64,000 bases of DNA from Linnemannia schmuckeri (Eukaryota; Mortierellomycota; Mortierellomycetes; Mortierellales; Mortierellaceae): assembly GCA_029449235.1 (NCBI GenBank), contig JANATG010000009.1:372001-436000 (forward strand), given 5' to 3'. Shown in pieces: positions 21,304 to 32,641 of this stretch. The notes beneath the pieces are model-generated. The model was not told where the DNA came from. It worked only from the letters and a program-made list of their open reading frames with translations, and ran no database searches. The stretch's first letter is position 1. Every line of letters begins with the position of its first letter. A program made the position numbers and the translations under genes.

Positions 21304-24300
21304 TTACAGTCCAACCATCATCTCACCCATTCCTTCCATATCCTCATACTGACTGGTCAAGAAATCCAGCTCCTCAGGGTTAGCCTGAATGGCTTGGTAA
21401 AGATGATGCGGCACTAACAGCTTGTCAGACACCTTCTTGCCATTCGATCCGGACCCTCCTGCCTTCTCAACCTCCACCTCATCCTCAGAAGCATTCAGCG
21501 AGTCCAGCTCCATCATAATCGACTCGGGTCCCTTCTCTGCTTCAGTTTCGGCACGGTGAATCTTGACCGCTTTGGACAGGATGCTTCCCAAAAAAGCCTT
21601 GGTCGCCTGGACCAATAATCCACCCACCACAGCGCGCTGGGTCATCGACTCGGGCACTCTATCCTGGCCTGGAGTATTTAGTAACCGCTCTTGCTCTTGA
21701 TCTCTCTCTCTCAAACCGCTGCGGGATCCTCCAGTGCCTGCACCAGCTCCCCCATCAAGCGACAGAGTCTTCAACTTGAGCTCATCCATTACAGACAACA
21801 CCCAATCAATCTCAGACCTCCGACACTTGTACACCTCCATCTTCTGGAACGCCTCCGTCAGCTGCTCGGCTTTGGTCCTCTGAGCAGGTGTGAGCGCAAG
21901 CGTAGAGTTGGGGTCGACATCCGTACCGACGTTGATGCTGTCAGGCTGAGGCCACTCACTGTCGCCGATGTCAAGATCCATTGCAGAGTCGAAAGGCTGC
22001 TGCATCTCCATGTTCATCCTGTCGAGAGCAGATATCGGCCGGCCAGTCGCGTCTACAATCCCGCAGTTCTTTAGCATATCCAGCGCAAACTTGTTCTTGG
22101 ACCTACCCGTCAACAGTGAGAGCCACAACCGATCCTCCTCGTTCATCTCCTTAACTGCATGGTATCTGGGGTGGTGAGGGCAGTTAGGAATCCTCTGACC
22201 AGTCTCCTCATTCAAGAGCACCGGTTCGGAAGCTGTGCCTGCAACTCCCAAAGCGCCATCTCGATGCTGCTTCCAGAGAGAACCACACGCCTTGCAGTAA
22301 AAAAGGGTCGTCTCCTTGGCTTTGGTCCTCCTCGTCAGCCCCTCATCAATTGAGGCAGCCCTGACAGTGTCCACAATCGCACTGCCTCCACTCTGCGCTC
22401 GGGATCCACTGTCACCAGCTGCTCCTGAACGGCCCGCTCCAGGTCCTGAGAGCGTATTTTGCAATTCTTGCTCGTCCTCATCAGCACCGTCAGCCATTGC
22501 AACCTCAGCAGCCGAATTCAAAATTAAATTGTTGCGAGCGCCAGATCTCTTAAACCGAGTGGGGAACGGCACGGCAGCCAAGAATTTTGTGTTCCTATCC
22601 AGTTCCAGATCCACATGTCGTTCTCTTCCATGCACCTGCCGACCACAATGCGTTGGGTCCAGCTACGAGTAACAAAAAAACCGGCGTGAATGAGTGAACG
22701 ACAAGAAGCAATTGGAAAATTAGATCAAAATCGAAATAAATGGATTGGTGAATATTTACAGCTAAACGGTGATAGACCTCGACGGGTTTGTTCCTTTCAT
22801 CATGAAAGAACAGGCGCACCTTGATCTGAGTCTCGCCCCAGGCATACCGACTCAGATGGAAAGGCGCCTCAGAGACCGTGACAATATGGTTGGGCTTGTA
22901 ACTCTCGTGCAGATGGAACTCGACTTTGGCAATATAGGCCGTAATGTCCTCTGGCTTGGGGGTGCCGTCCACATAGATCATCCATTTGTAGGGGAACTCT
23001 CTCAGGCGAGGGTCACGCTTCTCCTCTGGAAGATACTTGGACACGTTGCCGACCACGACGCGCCTCTTGACATAGAATCTTGATCCGACAGTATCCAGTG
23101 GAGCGGGTACTCCTCCTTGAATAGCGTTGGCTCCAAATGAAATGATTGGTGGTTGCATCTGGTGTTGCTGCGGTAGTGGTGGAGGTTGCGATGGTTGCGG
23201 AGGTTGTGAAGTAGGAGCAGGCGCGACCTGAACTGGCCTGGGCGTGACACTGACTGATGCAAGAGTGGTTGGGGCAGCTGGGATAGTAATATTCTCGCCA
23301 GGCGTCCGTCGTGCTGACGCTGATTGGATTCCTGAGGTTGTTCGTGACTCGATTGCTGTAGGCAATCCTGAAATTGGCGATGAAGGGCCTGAAACGTCAT
23401 TCTCGCTCATCAATGGGTGAAGGCTGGGGCTGTTTGCGCGTGAGCTGGCGGCACTCGACATCCTACTGTCCGGCATAGTAAACGTGGCTGCCGATCCTGG
23501 TCGAATAGATGAAGCAAGCCCAGATGTGCTGATGGCTGGGGTGCGGGCTGACTGTCCTTCATTGATGATGACGGGGGAGGCTCCTTGGCTTACGCTGCCG
23601 TATTTCCTCATTGGTCCCTTGCCAGCCGTAGGTCTTTGAGGTACTTCGGTACCGCTCTCTTCATCCGAGCCATCACTGTCTGAATCATTCGCAGGTCGAG
23701 AGCCAAGCTTGCCCTTTTGTGGTCGAGCAAGACTGAGAGCAAGAGAAGACCGTCGCCGTTTGCCAGCACCCAGTCCATTTTCGCCACCAGAGGCGCCTCC
23801 CGAAGTGTCCGATTCGTCCTCGGTTCCTGCGTTGGACGAAGAGTTGATTGATGCTGCGCTGTTTTTCCGTGGTGGTTGTGGAAAATCCGTTGCAGACCGT
23901 TTGTTCCTTGCCCGCCCATCTTCTGATTCCAAATCCACATCCTCGTCGTATGTCTTGATCGTTGGCTAAATTGCAATATTGAAATGCGAATGTGAATATT
24001 TCGCCGACGCAAAAGAGGTCTGCACTCTTCTGATTTAAAGACAATGGTCCATACCTTGGGAAAGTCCTGTTGTCCATGCTGTCCATCGCCAACGCCCAAG
24101 GAACTGAAGACGACTTTAGTCCTGCAAGGGTGATCGAGGGGCACTTCACTCGAGGGCTAGTAACATCAAAATAAGTAAAATTTGATCAGAGACTACCGAC
24201 ACACAAACGAACATCCATGGGTGCTGTTCGTGGCGAGCCACCGGAATGTTGCCTCCTTAATACTTACAACAACGATCCCGCAGAAGCGAACGCCTTCTTC

Positions 24301-25107
24301 TGTATTTTTAAACACTTGCTTGTGAGAAAGACGCATATGGTTGACAAGACCCTGAATACTTCCAAAATCATATCTTTCGCACCGCGGACAGCCAAGTCTA
24401 AAAACATACGATCAAAAAATGGAAGCGAAGTGTAAAATCAGCATAAGGTCGCACTGCTCCGTATATACTTCTTGACATCGGTTGAACATAACAGCATGCA
24501 ACAAGTTCAGGTGAGTTGCTGTATACCTGACAAATTGTCCGTCAGCACGAACGGCATAAAGTGCTTCAGGTTGTCGCAGATCCCGTCCATAGTAAGCTGT
24601 TGCCCTCCTTGAACTTTGTCGTTGACTGGCGTACGGGTTGTGCTGTACGTTGGGGTTCCCGAGGGTACGCGATATTGTCGAGTTTCCAAATGGTGCTCCC
24701 TGTCGTTCTATTCATATCCAAACAAGAAAATAAACATAAACTCGTCAGACGACTGATCACCGTGATGAACACTTTCACAAGAAAAAGAGTGCTCAGCAGC
24801 ACCTACCACTGAGGATGGCGTGTCGAAGGTCCTCGAGCATGCGCTCTGCTTTGGCAAGTTCCTGTGCGATGGAGGCACCCTCAGCATGACGAAGGAGAAT
24901 CTCGAGGTCGAATTGGTGGTCGATGATGTCGACGACCTTTTGACGCGTCGCTGCTGTCCTGGGATCAACCTGTTGATGTTGCTGATGTTGTTCTGAGAGT
25001 GGGGTGGTTACTGTTTCGGGAGTGGTCATGGTGATGTCAATAGAGGAGGACTCTGTGGGAGTAGCCACCACGATGCCATTGGTGTCGTTCCCTGCCTGCA
25101 AGGACAT
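21304..25107 (-). CDS. YEATS2: YEATS-domain chromatin protein, YEATS2-like, with a C2H2-type finger
   Basis: Probably a histone-acyl-lysine reader of a chromatin complex; animal YEATS2 sits in the ATAC acetyltransferase. Six exons: 24807-25107, 24527-24707, 24268-24397, 24055-24156, 22760-23965, 21304-22662, in frame, 1092 aa. Residues 1-100 hold a helical segment (VVDIIDHQFDLEILLRHAEG) as found at the start of YEATS2. Residues 164-186 are a finger, C-X2-C-X13-H-X4-H (Cys164, Cys167, His181, His186). A long Ser/Pro-rich linker follows, then the YEATS fold around residues 530-660 (FYVKRRVVVGNVSKYLP, KWMIYVDGTP, FHLHESYKPNHIVTVSEAPF, WGETQIKVRLFFHD). The C-terminal part ends with a region (AVVGGLLVQATKAFLGSIL) resembling the C-terminal block of YEATS2. 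The ATG at 25107 is the first in frame. YEATS identity is firm, YEATS2 orthology likely. Confidence 0.85.
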
Positions 25108-25613
25108 TCCTGGTTGCGGCGTCAAAAGTCAAAAGGGTATGAGGATACAACTGTGTGTGTTTGAGTGTGAAAAAACGAATGACCAAAAGGGCTGAAAAAA
25201 ATGCAGAAAAGGGACGCCCAGGATGATTTGACATGCCTCACGTGATAATTGGAGGAGAATGGGCTTCTGCCGCCTCGCAATTTTGTTGCCTCGTTCTCGT
25301 TCACTTCACTACAACCTATTCCTGCACCCAGTACACCACTCCAAGCATTGTTTACCAACAAATGTCGATGCTCAAGGCTTTTCTCAACATAAGAGAGTCA
25401 GTCGGACAATGGCTCCCGGGTAGGTATAGGTGTTGGCAGGGGCCGAGAAACGTTGCCACCAACTCCAGCTCGTTTTCAGGGCACTCAAATTGCCTGTGAC
25501 TGTCAGAACCAAGTAAACAAGCAAGCGCTTTTTTCTTTTTTCTGACCTTGCCTTCAGTTCACACACTTGTTTCTCCTTCACCCCTCTCTCCATCACAACT
25601 ACCCCTTCACACA
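25108..25613. promoter_or_regulatory. shared promoter of YEATS2-like (-) and REX4 (+)
   Basis: 506 bases lie between divergent start codons. It contains a perfect 8-base palindrome TCACGTGA at 25238-25245 (E-box/CACGTG core, a bHLH-type site in fungi) near the middle, and a CT-rich REX4 leader at 25545-25610. Confidence 0.5.
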
Positions 25614-26903
25614 ATGTCGCCACCAAAGAAGAACGCACCTCCCAAGGGAGCAAAGGGAACAAAGGGAACCAAGAAGCAGCCCCACAGTGTCACCCGCCTC
25701 AACTACTCCAAGAAGCCTGCTGCTGTCCAGGCTCAGGTCTCTAAGAAGGCAAAGTCCGCTGCTATCAAGGAGAAGGAACCTCAGGACAAGACCCAATCTT
25801 CCTCTGTTGTCGCCAAAGCCGCTCCTTCCTCCAACTGGAAGAACCTCATTAAAGTGAGTGTCATGCTGCTGGAATCAATTTGGACATGCACCGACTTAGA
25901 ATTTGTAAGTGGCGAGTGTTAACCTAAGCGCCTTTAAATTGCTATTTTGTAGACGATTAAGCCTGCTCCCCGTAAAACTATACCCGTCACCAAGGCACCC
26001 GCAAAACGGTCGCATGCAGAACTTTCGAATGAGGAAGACGACGAGGAAGATGATGAGGGCGCACCTAACACAAAGACCGCCAGGCTGGATCTTGCCTCGG
26101 GAACTAAGCACGACACAACACAGCTCTGGTTCGATGATATTTCCAAGGACGATCTCGAGAAGGCATACGGGAAGGCAGGGAAGAAGCTGGACTACGACCC
26201 TACCGATACCGGGAAGCACAAGTGAGTTCAAGTCAATCTCTCTTCTCAATTGAGTGGTTTTTGCTTTTTCGGCTCGTCAAACCAAACAAACATGTGTGCT
26301 GATATCACGATTATTTTTGAACATCCCAACCTTAGGATTGGAAAGTACGTCGGAATTGATTGTGAGATGGTGGGTGTTGGACCGGAAGGAACACAATCAG
26401 CACTGGCACGAGTCTCGATCGTCAACTACTACGGAGTCACCATTCTGGATCTCTTTGTTCGCCCTTTGGAATTTGTCACAGACTTCCGTACCGCCGTCAG
26501 TGGTATCACTCCCAAACATCTCCTTAAAGCCGTCGAGTTCAAGGACGCCCAAAAGCAGGTCGCCGACATTATTGAGGACAAAATTGTGGTCGGACATGCT
26601 GTGCATAACGATTTCAAGGCCTTGATGTTGGATCACCCCCAGCGTCTGATCCGTGATACTTCCCGCTACGCACCTTTCAGAGCCTTGACCAAGGGCAACA
26701 CTCCTTCGTTGAAGAGACTGGCATTGGAGATTTTGGGCATCAAGATTCAGGACGGTTCCCATTCTTCGGTGGAAGATGCACGGATAACAATTTTGTTGTA
26801 CAGGAAACATAAGGAGGCTTGGGATTCTTCATTGGCGCTCAAGGCAAAGAGGCGCGTTCAGAAGGCCACCAAGGCCCAAAAGAAGGTCGTTGCCAAGAAG
26901 TAG
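25614..26903 (+). CDS. REX4: RNA exonuclease 4, DEDDh 3'-5' exonuclease
   Basis: Predicted nuclear/nucleolar 3'-5' RNA exonuclease linked to pre-rRNA processing. Three exons: 25614-25853, 25953-26221, 26336-26903, 358 aa. The N-terminal third is Lys/Ala/Pro-rich and basic (KKNAPPKGAKGTKGTKK), suited to nucleolar retention, followed by an acidic patch and the lead-in LWFDDI. The catalytic domain has the DEDDh residues: Asp and Glu in GIDCEMVGVG, Asp in VGHAVHNDFKAL, and His with the final Asp in GSHSSVEDAR. Rex4-type features such as SGITPKHL and the basic C-terminal tail are present. The ATG at 25614 follows a CT-rich leader. It starts divergently from the YEATS gene. Confidence 0.92.
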
Positions 26904-27070
26904 TTCATTCCATCCTGCATTGTTTTCATAAAACCCCCATTTGCATATCCAATTTTTCACGGATGCGTTGATCAAGGTCCAGTAGTTGTGTTGCAAAAGA
27001 TCTTTCTGTGTTGTTGTTTGAGGTGCAATAAGCTGCCGTATTGTTTTTAGTTTTATCGACTAAATGCCAA
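26904..27070. other. convergent 3' ends of REX4 and the JTB-like gene
   Basis: 167 bases between tail-to-tail genes; T-rich, no further signal seen. Confidence 0.5.
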
Positions 27071-27972
27071 TTATGCGATCCCTATCCTCCTAGCCATGCG
27101 CCTGTACTGGGCAGCTGCGAGTTTTCTCTTTCGCCACATCATCAAAATTCCTGAAAATAGCGCCAAGAACACATTTGAAGACTATTTGTCAACAGGTAGT
27201 AAAAAAAACAGGCACAGCGTTAGTATGTCGAAATATTAATTCAGGCCAAGGGGGTGAAGACAAAAGAAGATCCTTTCTCTAATGGAAATAAAAGGTTGTT
27301 AAGTGCATATACCAGGAAATGAGCGAACCGTCTGGCTTCGACTGCCTTGACACGCAGACAGGAATGGTAAGTTGGGAGACGAATCTTGAGTTCCTCGTTC
27401 TCGTCGTTCTTGGGATCGTCGTACTTGCACTCTATCCTCTGGCGATTATGAGTGTCTTTGCACGACTCCTCCGTTTTCTGTGTAAAAAATGAAATAAAAA
27501 ACGATGCTCTTGGTCAATCAGTATTCCAGATTTGGTGGCATTCTTCCATGCATGTCCCAATGGTCCTGATAATTCTGAATGGAAGTGGATGCCTTACAAC
27601 TTGAAGGGCACTACAGGCCTGACATTCTCCAATTGTGATGCAGGTGTAAGGGGGATTTGCTGTGTTTGGTGCCCCTTGCGGGTATCGTTTGGCAAGATTA
27701 GAGACCGGGAGTGGCGAGTAGGGTGTGGTAGGAGCGGGTGATAAAGTGAGGACAGTTGTTACACTAGAGGATCATGGAAGAACGCTTGTTAGCTTGAGCT
27801 GCCTTGTATTGGAAGGACTTCTTGCGAACGATTTGAGATGACAAAAAAACGGTTGAAGACAAGAGACTGTGAGATGTCGATGGTTTTCGTACAGTGAGAG
27901 TCCACAAAGAAGGGCGAGAATGAGCACGGAGATTGACGGCCATGAGCCGTTGTGTTGTATTGATGGCCGCAT
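27071..27972 (-). CDS. JTB-like single-pass membrane protein
   Basis: Four short exons: 27893-27972, 27598-27763, 27313-27477, 27071-27181. All joins are GT-AG and the total of 522 bases keeps frame, giving 173 aa. The start MRPSIQHNGSW is followed by a clear signal peptide (SISVLILALLCGLSLVTTVL). A luminal part has spaced cysteines: Cys pairs in TCITIGECQACSALQ, then EESCKDTHNRQRIECKY and YHSCLRVKAVEARRF. A transmembrane helix (VFLALFSGILMMW) and a short basic cytosolic tail (RKRKLAAAQYRRMARRIGIA) end the protein. The order of signal peptide, Cys-rich region, one helix and basic tail, and the text around the helix, resemble animal JTB (146 aa), a protein of unclear role tied to cell division and mitochondria. 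The homology is by pattern, so the name is provisional. It is divergent from the uL11m gene 221 bases away. Confidence 0.65.
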
Positions 27973-28193
27973 TGGAATGCTGGCGAGGATGGAGAGATGG
28001 GTCAGGTGAGTTGAGGTGAGATATGAACGTGGCGAAAGAAGTATATTTGCAAAAGCATGAGCACAGTGTGCTTCCAAAAGGCCAAAAAAAGGAATAGTCA
28101 CGTGCAGACTCTTCAATGTTTATTTTGCACACCCGCGAAGCGATTCGCTGATCTCCACTTCTCTTCAAAACTTTACATCCTCTACATTCAACC
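27973..28193. promoter_or_regulatory. shared promoter of the JTB-like gene (-) and uL11m (+)
   Basis: Only 221 bases separate the divergent start codons. A TCACGTG at 28098-28104 (CACGTG core) lies about 90 bases upstream of the uL11m ATG. The same core occurs in the YEATS2/REX4 promoter. Confidence 0.5.
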
Positions 28194-28646
28194 ATGTCCA
28201 AGAAGGCCCCCGCCGCTGCTGCTTCGCTCCTCCGCCTGGTCGTCCCTGCCGGAAAGGCTACCCCCTCACCCCCCATCGGACCTGCTCTCGGTCAGCGTGG
28301 AGTCAAGTCGATGGATTTCTGCAAACAGTTCAACGACAGGACCAAGAACGTCGACGTTGGAACCCCTCTCCCCGTCATTATCACCGTTAAAGGCGACCGT
28401 ACTTTTACCTTTGTCACCAAATCGCCTCCTACTTCGTTCTTCCTCAAGCGTGCTGCCGGAATTGAGAAGGGGGCGACCAACATTGGCAAGGACCACCCCT
28501 TTGTCGGCAAGGTCAACCTGAAGCAGATCTATGAGATTGCAAAGATCAAGCAGGCAGACGATGGTATGGGACACTTGTCGCTCAAGGGAATCTGCGCCGG
28601 AGTCATCGGAAGTGCCAAGTCCATGGGTATCGAGGTCGTCGCATAA
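28194..28646 (+). CDS. MRPL11: mitochondrial large-subunit ribosomal protein uL11m
   Basis: An intronless gene of 150 aa. It has the bacterial-type L11 pattern: LVVPAGKATPSPPIGPALGQ in the N-terminal domain that contacts factor-binding rRNA, MDFCKQFNDRTKN, the inter-domain PLPVIITVKGDRTFTF, then the C-terminal rRNA-binding domain (KSPPTSFFLKRAAGIEKGA, GICAGVIGSAKSMGIEV). The bacterial/mitochondrial type, rather than cytosolic uL11, is shown by length and the PPIGPALGQ block. No long cleavable presequence is visible; the first 10 residues (MSKKAPAAAA) may be enough for import. The ATG at 28194 follows directly on a short leader. Confidence 0.93.
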   Translation: MSKKAPAAAASLLRLVVPAGKATPSPPIGPALGQRGVKSMDFCKQFNDRTKNVDVGTPLPVIITVKGDRTFTFVTKSPPTSFFLKRAAGIEKGATNIGKDHPFVGKVNLKQIYEIAKIKQADDGMGHLSLKGICAGVIGSAKSMGIEVVA

Positions 28647-29185
28647 ACGATTATGACTTTATCATCAAAGCAGGAGCCCTTATTCTTATTCGTGGATCAG
28701 GATCACACCACAGCAGCAATAGCAGCAACACTCATACACACCCATACTCACATCCAACTGTACCATAATAGACCATTTATTCTTTTTATTTTCTTTTTAT
28801 TTTTCCAATACAAAACCTCACTATCCATCATCATTACTTCTATTCCATGTCGCGAGTCGCGAACACACTGTTTTTTTGCTGAACATGGGCGCAATAATAG
28901 GATACCGGATAGCATTATGTGGCTTGTGCTGTTTGTTTGATCCGTCACTAAGTGTCCATTTTCAGGGCAGCCTTCTCACTCCGTCATAGTTGTGCTAGTC
29001 CCAAAGAGCCTTGTCGACTCTTTTTTTCTTTGCGTGCTATTTGCCCTCCGCCTTTTTACTTTTCCGAGATCTCCTTTTTCTTTCCTTTCCTTCTTTTCTC
29101 CATTCCTCCGAACTTACTCACCACCAACACCCGCTCCGTCAACCCCTTCCCGGACAAGCCGAATCTCACATCAACCACTCATATA
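28647..29185. other. intergenic, uL11m 3' flank and CYC3 leader
   Basis: AT-rich up to about 28930, then CT-rich with long T/C runs to 29170 that fit a CYC3 leader. No gene seen. Confidence 0.5.
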
Positions 29186-30178
29186 ATGTCGCCAGGAAAG
29201 GATACCTCAGCTGCCAGCCCACCTCCCGGCTGCCCTATGCACCAGGCTTCTGCACCCGCACCTCCTCCCAAGCCAGCACCACCACCAGGCTGCCCTATGC
29301 ACCAGGCCGCCACACCCCTCAACCCTGACAACAACATCCCAGCCCTGGCCCAGTCGCCCTTCCCTGACCAAGAGATACCCCTCCCCACCGAGCGAGTTAT
29401 TTCCTCGATTCCCCGCGCAAAAACCGATGACAACTCCAAGTGGGAGTACCCCTCCCCTCAGCAGTTCTATAACGCCCTTCGTCGTAAAGGATGGGAGACT
29501 CCCGAGAATGCGATCGAGACCATGGTCGATATTCATAACTGGATGAACGAGGAGGCTTGGGCTGAGGTCATGAAGTGGGAGAAGGAACACTCTGAGTACG
29601 TATCTCTTTTTTTTTTTTTTTTTGAAGTTGTTGCGAAGTGCATGTTGAAAATGGCATTTTTTTTTTTTGCTAACCTGTTTATACTTGTTCAATTGAATGT
29701 ATGAATAGTACCTGCTGCGATCCCAAGTTGCTTCGATTCCAGGGTCGCCCTCAGGAACTCAGCCCAAAGGCCAGGATCATGAGCTTTTTCGGGTACGTTT
29801 GAAGCCCTTCTTTTCGTTTCTTTCAGTGTGTTCTATGGAAGTGGACGAACAAGCGATTCATATGCGGGTGACATGAACCATTGAGAAACTAACGCACTTT
29901 TGGTGTCTCATGTGCGCATGGTCCAATATAATAGTGCTCCCAAGCCTTTTGATCGCCACGACTGGGTTATTGACCGGTGCGGCAAGGAGGTTCGCTATGT
30001 GATCGACTACTACGGAGGCGAAGACGATGTCGTCAACGATGTCCCTGTCTTCCACTTAGACGTCAGACCTGCTCTGGACTCTGTCGAGAGCGCCATGGAT
30101 CGCCTCAAGTTTGGCGTCCGTGAGGCCTTTGCTCGTTTCAAGGGCGAGGATGCCCAGGCTTCCACCAAGACTGCTTAA
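29186..30178 (+). CDS. CYC3: holocytochrome c synthase (cytochrome c haem lyase)
   Basis: Attaches haem covalently to apocytochrome c in the mitochondrial intermembrane space. Three exons: 29186-29595, 29709-29792, 29935-30178, 245 aa. The N-terminus carries two copies of PPPGCPMHQA, each with a Cys-Pro haem-binding motif of the family. The core follows: IPRAKTDDNSKWEYPSPQQF, the FYNALRRKGWETPE block, MVDIHNWMNEEAWAEVMKWE (its His is the position known in the family to ligate haem), LLRFQGRPQELSPKAR, and PKPFDRHDWVIDRCG with VRYVIDYYGG. The first donor used is GTACGT at 29596; the alternative two codons later breaks the downstream frame. Intron 1 holds a 17-base T run. Confidence 0.94.
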
Positions 30179-31541
30179 GCGCCTGACTCTCCACCGACGC
30201 CTCTTTCTGATCCTTTTTTATCTTGTTTGTATTCAGAAAGATTCGAGGCGGAAACTTGCCAACAAATCAACAACCCTACCACCACTGTAACAATCATGTA
30301 GACTTAGAACCCTTTCATCTCAATAACAGCATTCATATTTTTTAATTGACACCGCTTCATTTGGTATATGGCGACAAGGAGATGCTTGCGAGGAGATGGT
30401 AGTATGGAAGGTCAACAAAAGCGAGGGACTTTGCAAGAAGACCCATTTTTGCCATTATAATCAATTCCACTTCATTTTTTTTTTTTTTTTTTTTTGACCA
30501 AAAATCTTCCTGTGATATGTTTATTGTCTCCTTTCCTAAAACCATTTGCAGTTTATCTTTCCTATTCCTGAAGCAATTGACGCTTTTGTTTTCCTTTTGT
30601 GCACGCTGTCAAAGAGCACAACGTACATGATGTGAACAAAGCAAAAAAAGTGCACAAGCAGTCTTAGAACGATACGTTGCAGACAGTCGGAACAAACAGG
30701 ATGTGCTTTTCACGGATATATCTCTTGATTTGTAAAGGAAAGAAGGTGCTTTGCTTTGCCCGATGAAGGTTCATTCGTGGGTTTGAGTACCCCTTAATGG
30801 AGATCTAAATTACTGGGCAACAGCTGGCAAATCGGTATTTGATCACCGCTGTGGGTGCAGTTTGGTCGAATCCCTCTCAAACTTATCCCAAGAAAATGTA
30901 ATTGAACGATACATGGGCGGGACACCAACTACAAGGGCAGAAACGAGAAACATCAACCAAGGGCAATAGCAAACTATCGATACATCCATCCGAACATCAT
31001 AAACAACACAATCTATTCACCCGACAGAACGACGTATCCGGAACCGCTCGTTTTTTTGGTGCCATCGTTGGACAGGCATCGGCTCGTTTTCGGGACTTGG
31101 TAGTTTTTTGCCTCTCGCCTAGGGAGAGCCTTGATGGTTTGGGGCAGGACTATGGAAGAGGTGGCTAAATCCAGTCGTCCGCTAGCCCGTAGGCCTGCCT
31201 ATCAACTAACGCCCCTACAGGAGGCAGGACATCAGTAGAGGAGAGAGGGGAATCCATCGTCTTTTAGACTGCGAGGATGATCTTTCCCTCTGACTGATGC
31301 CTTAAGAGCTTACACGGAAGGAACCCTTCATTAAACTAGCAACATTACAGAGGAGACCATCATCAAACACCAAAGTACACACCCGACAAACAACAACTTT
31401 CCGACAAGAGGAACTTTACTTCCCTCAAACAGACGGCAATCACGAGCCAGGAGGAACCTCTGTTACGGCTCAGCCGTAATAACAAAGCATACCAATTTAT
31501 ATCTAACCACCCAACTTTCGCTTCTTGTGCCTATTAGCAAA
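30179..31541. other. intergenic, 1.36 kb, CYC3 3' flank and RPL10 upstream region
   Basis: No gene supported. It contains a run of T near 30475-30495, a GC-richer patch at about 31060-31260 with inverted repeats (CCTGCCT...AGGCAGG around 31193-31228; CTCTC...GAGAG near 31112-31128), and two adjacent small hairpins just before RPL10. The long upstream region may include a spliced or extended leader of RPL10. Confidence 0.45.
31451..31479 (+). promoter_or_regulatory. two adjacent hairpins 5' of RPL10
   Basis: GAGG-AA-CCTC at 31451-31460 is followed by TTACGGC-TCA-GCCGTAA at 31463-31479, 63 bases before the RPL10 ATG. If transcribed they would form stem-loops in the leader. The stem pairing is exact; any role is unknown. 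Confidence 0.35.
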
Positions 31542-32641
31542 ATGGGTCGCCGTCCAGCTCGCTGCTACAGATACCAGAAGAACAAGGCTTACCCCAAGTC
31601 GCGTTTCTGCCGTGGTGTCCCCGGTTAGTCTATTCCCCTTTCAAGTCCACTACCCTTTCCCTGAACAACAATAAGCGCTTACCTCAGGACTGTCGATTCA
31701 ACTCAACAACAAACATAGCAGGACAGGAGCTTTTCAGTTTATAGCAGCAAGACTACGGAAACACCCATCACCTATGACAAGCAATATAACGGAGGATAGG
31801 GCGTCTACTGCAATTGAACGACGGCACGTAGTTATAGTGGAAGCATGGCAGCTGTAGGAGTTAAGAACCACCATATTAGAAGGAATAACGCTAGGAAGGC
31901 ATTGAGCGGATACTATGACAGTGAAAAGGCGAAGGATCACAGCGAACGACTACGCCCAACTCTGGAGTACACCAACTTCTCTCCTCTAAGAAACATCCAC
32001 TCTTTTTTGACAACACAACAACAACGACTGACCATCGCCGAAAACATACATCCCTCAATCATACATTAGACCCCAAGATCCGCATCTACGATTTGGGTCG
32101 TAAGAAGGCCGGTGTTGACGAGTTCCCCCTCTGCGTCCACTTGCTCTGCGACGAGAAGCAGCAGATCTCGTCCGAGGCTCTCGAGGCTGGTCGCATTTGC
32201 GCCAACAAGTACATCTCCAAGACCTCCGGAAAGGATTCGTTCCACATGCGTGTCCGTCTCCACCCCTTCCACGTCCTCCGTATCAACAAGATGTTGTCCT
32301 GTGCCGGTGCTGATCGTCTTCAGACCGGTATGCGTGGTGCCTACGGTAAGCCCAACGGTACCGCTGCCCGTGTCGATATCGGACAGGTCATCTTCTCGAT
32401 CCGTACCAAGGATGCCAACAAGGCCGTCGTCATCGAGTCTCTCCGTCGTGCCAAGTTCAAGTTCGCTGGTCGCCAGAAGATCATTGTCTCCAAGAAGTGG
32501 GGTTTCACCAAGTTGTCGCGTGAGGACTATGTCACCGAGCGTGCTGCTGGCCGTCTTCAGCCTGATGGATGCTACGTCAAGTACTTGAACGAGAAGGGTC
32601 CCCTTGCCAACTACTTCCAGAAGACCCTCCGTACCCTTTAA
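31542..32641 (+). CDS. RPL10: 60S ribosomal protein uL16 (RPL10)
   Basis: Cytosolic large-subunit protein placed late in 60S maturation, near the peptidyl-transferase centre. Two exons: 31542-31623 and 32070-32641, 217 aa (animal RPL10 is 214). The N-terminus MGRRPARCYRYQKNKAYPKS and the join RGVPDPKIRIYDLGRKKA are characteristic, as are CVHLLCDEKQQISSEALEA, MLSCAGADRLQTGMRGAYGK and the C-terminal KKWGFTKLSREDYV. Codon use is strongly biased to C-ending codons, as expected for high expression. The intron (446 bases) is much longer than most in this window and comes after only 27 codons, the usual place for a ribosomal-protein intron. The export factor XPO1, which carries 60S particles out of the nucleus, is also in this window. 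Confidence 0.96.

Noticed and set aside
30820..30890. tRNA B-box-like sequence GGTCGAATCCC
   Set aside because: No A box at the right distance and no cloverleaf could be drawn.
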